A DNA stretch of 6,980 nt, from contig JAJWOJ010000106.1 of NCBI GenBank assembly GCA_021635425.1, positions 1 to 6,980 on the forward strand, given 5' to 3'. The position numbers and the translations under genes were made by a program. The DNA is from Clostridiales bacterium. Lineage in GTDB: Bacteria; Bacillota; Clostridia; Christensenellales; Borkfalkiaceae. Of this stretch, positions 1 to 5,058 are shown piece by piece; the first letter of the stretch is position 1; each line of letters starts with the position of its first letter. The notes under the pieces are model-generated. The model saw nothing but the letters and a program-made list of their open reading frames with translations, did not search any database and was not told where the DNA came from.

Positions 1-8
1 CCCTTTCA

Positions 9-92
9 TAAGTCCGCGAGAATTCCTTGGGCAAATTCAATAACAAAATAATTCGCGGTGACGGGATTTCCCCCAATTTAGCTACGGACTTA
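9..92. repeat. Nested inverted repeats, possible structured RNA or 3' UTR
   Basis: No gene can be supported here. TAAGTCCG (9-16) is the exact reverse complement of CGGACTTA (85-92). Inside lie GAATT/AATTC (20-24 with 34-38) and GGG/CCC around 63-72. A competing pairing, CCGCG (14-18) with CGCGG (54-58), is also possible. The arrangement of a closing stem with two internal hairpins, directly followed by a terminator hairpin, could be the folded 3' end of a plus-strand transcript entering from the left. I do not recognise a known RNA family. The plus-strand frame from base 1 stays open to a TAA at 49-51, so the first 51 bases could also be the tail of an upstream gene; this is too short to judge. 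Confidence 0.35.
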
Positions 93-136
93 CAAACAAA
101 GCAGGAACAATATAAATTGCTCCTGCTTTGTTTGTT
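92..136. terminator. Probable bidirectional intrinsic terminator
   Basis: A 15-bp perfect inverted repeat pairs 92-106 (ACAAACAAAGCAGGA) with 121-135 (TCCTGCTTTGTTTGT), with a 14-base loop. The GC core GCAGGA/TCCTGC is flanked by an A-rich arm on the left and a T-rich arm on the right. Either strand's transcript would therefore have a hairpin followed by a U-rich tail (TTTGTTTGTT rightward, CTTTGTTTGT leftward). It lies downstream of the minus-strand SDR gene, and could serve that gene and any plus-strand gene entering from the left. The U tracts are interrupted by G, so strength is uncertain. Confidence 0.65.
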
Positions 137-148
137 CCGCCGAGTGGG

Positions 149-180
149 AAGGCTTCCTTATAATAAGGCTTCCTTATAAT
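149..180. repeat. Perfect 16-bp tandem duplication
   Basis: AAGGCTTCCTTATAAT occurs at 149-164 and again without a gap at 165-180. ATAAGG (163-168) and CCTTAT (172-177) form a 6-bp stem with a 3-base loop across the junction. It sits between the SDR stop codon and the upstream terminator, so on the minus strand it is in the SDR 3' untranslated region. A simple origin is replication slippage. Confidence 0.9.
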
Positions 181-187
181 ATAATAA

Positions 188-199
188 TATAATATTATA
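188..199. repeat. 12-bp AT-only palindrome
   Basis: TATAATATTATA is a perfect self-complementary 12-mer in a run of A and T immediately after the SDR stop codon on the minus strand. It may be no more than low-complexity AT-rich sequence. Confidence 0.6.
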
Positions 200-201
200 A
201 A

Positions 202-993
202 TTATCTTATGTCGGGGGTGCCGTTGAATTTCTGGCGGCGGCACCATATTTTCATTACGAGTTTGTGGGGGAGCAGTTTTGCGCCGAGCTTCTGGAAATT
301 GTTCGTTCCGCCGTAAACGGAAATATCTTTGCCTTTGGCGTTGTCTTTTATCGCCTTTGCGACGACCTTTTTCGCGTCGTACATAACGCCGTAATTTATA
401 ACCACGGCTTTTTCGGTTTTCACGATGGCGCGGTCGAAAAATTCGGTTTTCGTCCAGTAGGGGCAAACGGCCGTGGCTGTGATGTTTTTATATCCGAGTT
501 CGACGTTCAAAGCCCTTGTGTACGAGAGTACGAAAGCCTTTGTTGCGGCATATATATTTATATAAGGAATAGGCTGAAAGCCCGCGCAACTTGCGATATT
601 GATAATTTTTCCGCCTTTTGAAATGTGCGGGAGGGTTGCGTCAACCATTCCGACAACGGCTTTAACGTTAAGATCGATCATATTCTGATTAACTTCGGGC
701 GAAATGTTTTCGTAATGGTCGAATTTTCCGTAACCCGAGCAGTTGACGAGCATTTTAACATCGGGCGTTTCGTCTTCGAGCATTTTTTTGTACGTTTCTA
801 TATTTTTAACGTCCGAAAGGTCGAGCGAAACGGGTCTTACGGGTGTTTTCAGGATTTTTTTCAGCTCTTCGAGCCTGTCGAGCCGCCTTGCAATTGCCCA
901 TATTTCGTCCGCGCCGCCGATTTTATCGAGTTGAACGGCGAATTCTTTGCCTATTCCGCTGCTTGCGCCCGTGATTACGATGATTTTTTTCAT
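202..993 (-). CDS. Classical SDR-family NAD(P)-dependent oxidoreductase
   Basis: A soluble short-chain dehydrogenase/reductase of 263 residues, typical for classical SDRs. The cofactor-binding TGASSGIG is at residues 8-15, the NNAG-like site appears as NCSG at 84-87, and the catalytic tetrad is N109, S135, Y148 and K152 (in YAATK). Arginines 36-37 at the end of the second strand favour NADP(H) over NAD(H) by family rules. The usual PG after strand 6 reads PY (178-179), a modest deviation near the substrate pocket. The C-terminus is basic. The substrate cannot be read from sequence; this subgroup includes carbonyl and 3-hydroxy-acid reductases. The ATG at 993 is preceded by a strong GGAGGG (999-1004, 5-base spacer), which fixes the start. 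The unknown 159-residue gene lies 84 bp upstream on the same strand, so co-transcription is possible, although a weak promoter may lie between them. Confidence 0.93.
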   Translation of the reverse strand: MKKIIVITGASSGIGKEFAVQLDKIGGADEIWAIARRLDRLEELKKILKTPVRPVSLDLSDVKNIETYKKMLEDETPDVKMLVNCSGYGKFDHYENISPEVNQNMIDLNVKAVVGMVDATLPHISKGGKIINIASCAGFQPIPYINIYAATKAFVLSYTRALNVELGYKNITATAVCPYWTKTEFFDRAIVKTEKAVVINYGVMYDAKKVVAKAIKDNAKGKDISVYGGTNNFQKLGAKLLPHKLVMKIWCRRQKFNGTPDIR

Positions 994-998
994 ATTGT

Positions 999-1004
999 CC
1001 CTCC
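999..1004 (-). promoter_or_regulatory. Ribosome binding site of the SDR gene
   Basis: GGAGGG on the minus strand, 5 bases before the ATG at 993. It decides the start codon. Confidence 0.85.
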
Positions 1005-1008
1005 GTGT

Positions 1009-1026
1009 CGGGGAAAAATAACCCCG
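1009..1026 (-). promoter_or_regulatory. Small GC hairpin in the SDR leader
   Basis: CGGGG (1009-1013) pairs with CCCCG (1022-1026) around an 8-base A/T loop, just upstream of the SDR ribosome binding site. On the minus strand the T run is in the loop and none follows the stem, so it is not a standard terminator. It could protect or modulate the SDR messenger; no function is shown. Confidence 0.4.
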
Positions 1027-1032
1027 CTGTAT

Positions 1033-1061
1033 ATTTTAAATAACTTCGCCTCGCGTTTAAA
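1033..1061 (-). promoter_or_regulatory. Possible weak sigma-A promoter for the SDR gene
   Basis: On the minus strand TTTAAA (1056-1061) and TAAAAT (1033-1038) are separated by 17 bases. The predicted start near 1026 would give a leader of about 33 bases beginning at the GC hairpin. Both hexamers deviate from consensus and the region is AT-rich, so this may be chance; the alternative is read-through from the gene upstream. Confidence 0.3.
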
Positions 1062-1077
1062 TTTATTTAACCTTTAT

Positions 1078-1557
1078 TCAACCCGAAATTTTGCCGTCCT
1101 CAGAAATATCAACCGTTCTGTCGGCTTTTCCGTTCCAGGTGAAAATTTTAAGCGAAACGCCGCCGTTTTTGCAAAATCCGCGCAAGTTTTCGGCTATTTT
1201 TTCGTTTCCCGCGGTGTACCAGATCAAAAGTTCGTCGAGATTTTTAAAATCCGAACCGACGGTATTTCTCGAGCCGCCGAACAAACTTTTGCCGCTTAAG
1301 AAAAATTCCGCCGCGCAAAGCTCGTTTTTTAAAAATTTTTCCGCATGACATACTATCCCGTCGAGGTCGTCCTTTTGAAATCTTGCCGATTGAAAAGTGA
1401 ATTCCATAACGTTTTCGTTTTCGCCGAAAGTTATAACGAGATTGTTGTCTGAATACGGATTTTTTATGCCTATAAATTCCGTGCCGCGGTAATTATAGAT
1501 TTCCGCGCCGTATTTTTTAAGTTTTTCTTCGATATATTCTATGTTTTTCTTATCCAT
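1078..1557 (-). CDS. Protein of unknown function, 159 residues, apparently leaderless
   Basis: I do not recognise this family. The product is small and soluble, with no signal peptide or membrane segment. Residues 3-18 look like an amphipathic helix (IEYIEEKLKKYG), followed by strand-like segments at 20-31 (EIYNYRGTEFIG), 39-44 and 49-57. The middle is helical (62-83), and there is an aromatic LLIWYT at 110-115 and three cysteines (70, 81, 129). The mix suggests a small alpha/beta fold. The ATG at 1557 is chosen because a good promoter ends 6 bases before it, and upstream in-frame codons (an ATG at 1575 and a TTG at 1596) would overlap that promoter. There is no Shine-Dalgarno site, so translation probably starts on a leaderless messenger. 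It is divergent from the RHH-clpB operon and upstream of the SDR gene. Its composition matches its neighbours, supporting a real gene. Confidence 0.75.
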   Translation of the reverse strand: MDKKNIEYIEEKLKKYGAEIYNYRGTEFIGIKNPYSDNNLVITFGENENVMEFTFQSARFQKDDLDGIVCHAEKFLKNELCAAEFFLSGKSLFGGSRNTVGSDFKNLDELLIWYTAGNEKIAENLRGFCKNGGVSLKIFTWNGKADRTVDISEDGKISG

Positions 1558-1563
1558 GGCTGT

Positions 1564-1592
1564 ATTATAACACATCTCATAAAAAATGTAAA
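1564..1592 (-). promoter_or_regulatory. Sigma-A type promoter of the unknown 159-residue gene
   Basis: On the minus strand TTTACA (1587-1592) and a perfect TATAAT (1564-1569) are separated by 17 bases. The usual 6-7 base distance from the -10 box puts the transcript start at about 1557, the A of the ATG itself. That geometry is the basis for calling the gene leaderless. Confidence 0.75.
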
Positions 1593-1628
1593 ACAAAAAA
1601 ATTTAAAACTTTGTAAATAAAGTTACAT
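1586..1628. promoter_or_regulatory. Nested dyads between the divergent promoters, candidate operator
   Basis: AACTTT (1607-1612) is complementary to AAAGTT (1619-1624) across a 6-base spacer. ATGTAA (1586-1591) is complementary to TTACAT (1623-1628) further out and overlaps the leftward -35 box. The dyads lie between the two -35 elements, where a bound regulator could affect both promoters. The region is AT-rich, so chance or an UP-element-like role is possible. Confidence 0.3.
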
Positions 1629-1635
1629 AAAACGC

Positions 1636-1664
1636 TTGACAAATTACAAACCAAGTGATACAAT
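1636..1664 (+). promoter_or_regulatory. Strong sigma-A promoter of the RHH-clpB operon
   Basis: A perfect TTGACA (1636-1641) and TACAAT (1659-1664) are separated by 17 bases, with transcription expected from about 1671. This gives an untranslated leader of about 82 bases. The -10 box overlaps a small dyad, ACAA-TG-TTGT (1660-1669), and GACAA at 1638-1642 is complementary to TTGTC at 1666-1670; either could be an operator half-site pair. I see no CIRCE repeat (TTAGCACTC/GAGTGCTAA) and no CtsR heptad repeat. Confidence 0.85.
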
Positions 1665-1681
1665 GTTGTCGAAAACAGCAA

Positions 1682-1736
1682 AGCCGAAAGAGGTCGGTCG
1701 AAATAAGACCGAGTTTAAACACAATCGCTTGCGGCT
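1682..1736 (+). promoter_or_regulatory. Dyad-containing leader of the RHH-clpB operon
   Basis: TCGGTC (1694-1699) and GACCGA (1707-1712) form a perfect 6-bp stem with a 7-base loop. An outer AGCCG (1682-1686) can pair with CGGCT (1732-1736), ending just before the ribosome binding site. It could be a DNA operator for the RHH protein or an RNA fold influencing translation. No T tract follows, so it is not a terminator. Confidence 0.4.
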
Positions 1737-1739
1737 AAG

Positions 1740-1745
1740 AGGTGA
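1740..1745 (+). promoter_or_regulatory. Ribosome binding site of the RHH gene
   Basis: AGGTGA, 7 bases before the ATG at 1753. It rules out the in-frame TTG at 1636, which lies inside the -35 box. Confidence 0.85.
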
Positions 1746-1752
1746 GAGAAAA

Positions 1753-2382
1753 ATGGAGAAATCGATGTACAGCGTTATTTTAAGAGACGATCTCGTAGAG
1801 GAGCTTGACGGAGTTGCGTTCAGAAACGGAGTTAGCAGATCTGTCATGCTCAATAAAATTCTCGCAGAGTATCTCGACGTCGAAACGCCCGAAGCTCAGA
1901 TAGAGAAGGCTCTCGAAAAGGCGGGGCAGATGATAAGGGCTGTGAACGGACTGAGATTTATAAATAATGCGTCGCTTGCGATGGCGCAGGTGCAAAGCGC
2001 GTTGTGTTACAGATACAATCCGACGCTCCGTTATCAGATCGAATTATTCCCCGCGGGAGATTTGGGACAGCTTAAAATTTCGCTAAGATCTCAGAACAAG
2101 GAACTGCTTAAAATAATGGAAAGCTTTTACGCTCTGTTTATTTCTCTCGAGAAGAAATACGTCGGCGAAAGGCAATACTTTTATGAAGACGGAAAATTCG
2201 TAAGGGTGTTTGTCCGCCCCGAAAACGTGAGCGCGGAAGAGGCGGGCGAAGGCGTTTCGGACTACATCAGAATGTTCGATTCGTGCCTTAAAACTTATTT
2301 TTCAAACCTTTCGGACAGCCCCGATAGGGCAACCGAAACCGAATATTTGCAAAATCTTAAAAAGAGGAAGGTGATATTATGA
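1753..2382 (+). CDS. Ribbon-helix-helix protein, probable transcriptional regulator
   Basis: A 209-residue protein. Residues 4-42 fit a ribbon-helix-helix (CopG/Arc/MetJ-like) DNA-binding unit: a short strand (SMYSVIL), helix A (DDLVEELDGVAFRNG), the turn GVSRS and helix B (VMLNKILAEYLD). Such proteins dimerise through the strand and insert it into the DNA major groove. Residues 46-64 continue as a charged helix. The larger C-terminal part (about 65-185) is of a kind I do not recognise, with alternating strands and helices including YQIELFP, LKISLRS and FVRVFVRP; it could sense a ligand or protein or drive oligomerisation. The last codons overlap the clpB start (ATGA), and the clpB ribosome binding site lies inside this gene, so the two are co-transcribed and probably translationally coupled. 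By inference it autoregulates the operon and hence clpB. The regulatory role is not shown by sequence. Confidence 0.8.
   Translation: MEKSMYSVILRDDLVEELDGVAFRNGVSRSVMLNKILAEYLDVETPEAQIEKALEKAGQMIRAVNGLRFINNASLAMAQVQSALCYRYNPTLRYQIELFPAGDLGQLKISLRSQNKELLKIMESFYALFISLEKKYVGERQYFYEDGKFVRVFVRPENVSAEEAGEGVSDYIRMFDSCLKTYFSNLSDSPDRATETEYLQNLKKRKVIL
2365..2374 (+). promoter_or_regulatory. Ribosome binding site of clpB inside the RHH gene
   Basis: AGGAAGGTGA lies within the last codons of the RHH gene, 4 bases before the clpB ATG at 2379. It favours that ATG over the in-frame ATGs at 2385 and 2394. Confidence 0.75.
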
Positions 2383-4970
2383 ATATGCAGAATATGACGC
2401 AAAAATCAATCGAAGCTATCAACGAAGCCGTTAATCTCGCAAAAGAATACGGCTCTGCGGAGGTTTCCGAGGAGCATGTTCTCTCTGCGCTTTTAAACGA
2501 CGATGGCGGGCTTGCTTCTCAGCTTTTCAAGCGTATGGGCGTTGACGTCGAAAGTTTAAAAAACGGCGTTAATCGGCTTATAGACGGACTTAACAAGTCT
2601 AATACCAGCTCGGGAGAGACGATGTCGAGGAGCCTTTCGGACGCATTTTCATCGGCTGAGAGAAAGGCTAAAGAGATGCACGACGATTTTGTTTCCGTCG
2701 AGCATATCATATACGGAATGATCGATAAACCCTCCGACGGGCTTAAAGGGCTTTTCCGCAGCTTCAACATAACGTCGAACGGATTTTTCAAAGCTCTTTC
2801 GGAAATAAGAGGAAACGCGCGCGTAACGAGCGATAATCCCGAAGAGACTTACGACGTGCTTAACAAATACGGCACGGAGCTTGTAGAAAAAGCAAAAAGC
2901 GGTAAGCTCGACCCGGTTATCGGGCGTGACGACGAGATAAGAAACGTCATCCGTATTCTTTCGAGAAAAACCAAAAACAACCCCGTGCTTATAGGTGAAG
3001 CGGGCGTCGGTAAAACGGCTATCGCGGAAGGGCTTGCAATAAGAATAATGAAAGGCGACGTGCCTGAAAACCTTAAGGACAGAAAGCTTTTCTCCCTCGA
3101 TATCGGCGCGCTTATCGCGGGCGCGAAATTCAGAGGCGAGTTTGAGGAAAGGCTTAAAGCCGTGTTGAACGAGGTGAGAAAGAGCGAAGGTAAAATCATT
3201 CTTTTCATCGATGAACTTCATACGATAGTCGGCGCGGGTAAGTCCGACGGCGCGATGGACGCGGGCAACCTCTTGAAGCCCATGCTTGCAAGGGGCGAGC
3301 TTCACTGCATCGGCGCGACTACTTTGGACGAATACAGAAAATATATCGAAAAAGACCCCGCTTTGGAGCGTAGATTCCAGCCCGTTATGGTCAACGAACC
3401 TACCGTCGAAGATACCATCGCGATTTTAAGAGGACTGAAAGAAAGATACGAGGTTTTCCACGGCGTTAAAATTCAGGATAACGCGCTTGTTTCGGCGGCT
3501 GTTCTTTCCAACAGATATATAACCGACAGATTTTTGCCCGATAAGGCAATCGACCTTATCGACGAAGCCTGTGCGATGATAAAAACCGAAATGAACTCCA
3601 TGCCGTCCGAAATGGAAGACGTTTCGAGAAAGATAATGAAGCTCGAAATAGAGGAGACTTCGCTTAAAAAAGAGACTGACGAACTCTCTAAAAAGCGTCT
3701 TGCGGATATCAGAGAGGAGCTTGCCTCTCTTCGCGAAAAGTATTCGGCGATGAACGCAAAACTCCTCAACGAAAAGGCGAATATCAACAAAGTTCAGAAA
3801 CTCAGAGAGGAAATCGAATCGCTCGGCGCGGAAATCGACAGAGCGGAGAGGTCTTACGACCTTAACAAAGCCGCGGAACTTCGTTACGGCAAACTTCCCG
3901 CACTCAAAAAGGAACTCGCCGAAGCGGAAGCTAAAACCCAGAGCGACGAGGACGGGCTTTTGCACGACAAAGTTACCGAAGAGGACGTTGCGAGAATCAT
4001 AAGCAGATGGACGGGTATTCCCGTTTCGAAGATGCTGGAAAGCGAGCGCGAAAAGCTTTTAAAGCTCGAAGATATTCTTCATGAAAGGGTCGTCGGGCAG
4101 GACGAAGCGGTAAAGAGCGTTGCGGAAGCGATTCTTCGTTCGAGAGCGGGCATTGCCGACGAAAATCGACCTATAGGCTCGTTTTTGTTCTTAGGACCTA
4201 CGGGCGTAGGTAAAACCGAACTCGCAAAAACTCTTGCCCGCGCGCTTTTCGACGACGAGAAGAATATGGTGAGAATCGATATGAGCGAGTATATGGAGAA
4301 ATTCTCGGTCTCCCGTCTTATCGGCGCTCCCCCGGGATACGTTGGGTTCGAGGACGGCGGTCAGCTTACCGAAGCGGTGAGAAGAAAACCGTACTCCGTA
4401 GTTTTGTTCGATGAAATCGAAAAGGCTCATCCCGACGTGTTCAATATTCTTTTGCAGGTTCTCGACGACGGCAGAATCACCGATTCGCAAGGTCGTACCG
4501 TAGACTTTAAAAATACGGTTATCATCCTTACGTCCAACCTCGGTTCGTCGATAATTCTCGACGGAATAGGCGAAGACGGCGAAATCAAGGATTCGGCGAA
4601 AGAAGAAGTTACAATGCTTCTGAAAAAGTCTTTCCGTCCCGAGTTTTTGAACAGACTCGACGAAATAGTATTCTATAAACCGCTTACGAGAAACGAAATC
4701 GGCAAGATTATCGATTTGTTCCTTAAAGGGCTTTCCGACAGACTTAAAGAGAAGAATATTTCCCTTCTTGTCACCGAAGCCGCAAAGGATTATATCGTTA
4801 AAAACGGTTACGACCCCGTTTACGGCGCAAGACCTTTGAAGAGATATATCTCGCACACCGTCGAGACTATCCTTGCGAAGAAGATAATCGCCAACTATTT
4901 CGAACCCGGCGACACCGCCGTGGTCGATTATGACGGCGACGACCTCACCGTTTACAAGCAGAAAGGATAA
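2379..4970 (+). CDS. clpB: ATP-dependent protein disaggregase ClpB
   Basis: Full-length Hsp100 chaperone of 863 residues (family about 850-870). A cytosolic hexamer that, with DnaK, threads aggregated proteins through its pore to rescue them. Domains in order: Clp N-domain (about 5-148); NBD1 with Walker A GEAGVGKT (206-213), Walker B ending DE 278-279 and arginine fingers R331-R332; a long coiled-coil middle domain (about 405-525); NBD2 with Walker A GPTGVGKT (606-613), Walker B ending DE 678-679, arginine finger R759 and sensor-2 GAR (816-818). The full middle domain separates it from ClpA and ClpC, and I see no ClpP-docking IGF/IGL loop, so it should refold rather than degrade. Pore loop 1 is KFRGEFEER with F251 where tyrosine is usual (conservative); pore loop 2 keeps GYVG (653-656). 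It is second in an operon with the RHH protein. All key residues are intact. Confidence 0.98.
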   Translation: MNMQNMTQKSIEAINEAVNLAKEYGSAEVSEEHVLSALLNDDGGLASQLFKRMGVDVESLKNGVNRLIDGLNKSNTSSGETMSRSLSDAFSSAERKAKEMHDDFVSVEHIIYGMIDKPSDGLKGLFRSFNITSNGFFKALSEIRGNARVTSDNPEETYDVLNKYGTELVEKAKSGKLDPVIGRDDEIRNVIRILSRKTKNNPVLIGEAGVGKTAIAEGLAIRIMKGDVPENLKDRKLFSLDIGALIAGAKFRGEFEERLKAVLNEVRKSEGKIILFIDELHTIVGAGKSDGAMDAGNLLKPMLARGELHCIGATTLDEYRKYIEKDPALERRFQPVMVNEPTVEDTIAILRGLKERYEVFHGVKIQDNALVSAAVLSNRYITDRFLPDKAIDLIDEACAMIKTEMNSMPSEMEDVSRKIMKLEIEETSLKKETDELSKKRLADIREELASLREKYSAMNAKLLNEKANINKVQKLREEIESLGAEIDRAERSYDLNKAAELRYGKLPALKKELAEAEAKTQSDEDGLLHDKVTEEDVARIISRWTGIPVSKMLESEREKLLKLEDILHERVVGQDEAVKSVAEAILRSRAGIADENRPIGSFLFLGPTGVGKTELAKTLARALFDDEKNMVRIDMSEYMEKFSVSRLIGAPPGYVGFEDGGQLTEAVRRKPYSVVLFDEIEKAHPDVFNILLQVLDDGRITDSQGRTVDFKNTVIILTSNLGSSIILDGIGEDGEIKDSAKEEVTMLLKKSFRPEFLNRLDEIVFYKPLTRNEIGKIIDLFLKGLSDRLKEKNISLLVTEAAKDYIVKNGYDPVYGARPLKRYISHTVETILAKKIIANYFEPGDTAVVDYDGDDLTVYKQKG

Positions 4971-4973
4971 TTA

Positions 4974-5050
4974 AAAACGGAGCGTTCCGTGCGTAAAAAA
5001 TGCGGCGCGTATTGCAATTTTCAATTTGCAATACGCGCCGTTTCCGTTTT
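4974..5050. terminator. Bidirectional intrinsic terminator between clpB and the dehydratase gene
   Basis: CGGCGCGTATTGCAA (5003-5017) pairs perfectly with TTGCAATACGCGCCG (5026-5040), a 15-bp stem with an 8-base loop. Rightward it is followed by TTTCCGTTTT; leftward the stem is followed by CATTTTTT (4995-5002 complement). It can therefore end both convergent transcripts. An outer 8-bp pairing, AAAACGGA (4974-4981) with TCCGTTTT (5043-5050), encloses it, and competes with a small hairpin ACGGA/TCCGT (4977-4990) next to the clpB stop. Confidence 0.9.
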
Positions 5051-5058
5051 ATAAAATA

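Noticed and set aside
1..201. Insertion-sequence end or attachment site
   Set aside because: The inverted repeats are short and internal, there is no transposase or integrase, and the tandem 16-mer is not flanking an insert.
1009..1026. Terminator for the unknown gene
   Set aside because: The stem is 5 bp and the T run is in the loop rather than after the stem on the minus strand.
625..1299. Long plus-strand open frame (224 codons) opposite the SDR and unknown genes
   Set aside because: It spans two minus-strand genes and the gap between them, has no ribosome binding site, and its product is low-complexity and rich in Phe, Arg and Val as expected for an antisense shadow. The SDR motifs on the other strand are decisive.
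1636..1752. Longer form of the RHH protein starting at TTG 1636
   Set aside because: The codon lies inside the -35 box TTGACA and the predicted transcript begins about 35 bases later. The ATG at 1753 has a good ribosome binding site and places the RHH strand at the expected N-terminal position.
1597..1752. CIRCE or CtsR operator upstream of the clpB operon
   Set aside because: No TTAGCACTC/GAGTGCTAA pair and no GGTCAAA-type tandem heptads. GGTCGGTC at 1692-1699 resembles one half only superficially and has the wrong spacing.
2649..3305. Minus-strand open frame of 218 codons inside clpB
   Set aside because: Antisense shadow of NBD1; clpB is intact and conserved motif by motif. The similar frames at 3426-3965 and 4191-4856 are rejected for the same reason.
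2379..4970. ClpC or ClpA instead of ClpB
   Set aside because: The long coiled-coil middle domain and the absence of a ClpP-docking loop identify ClpB.
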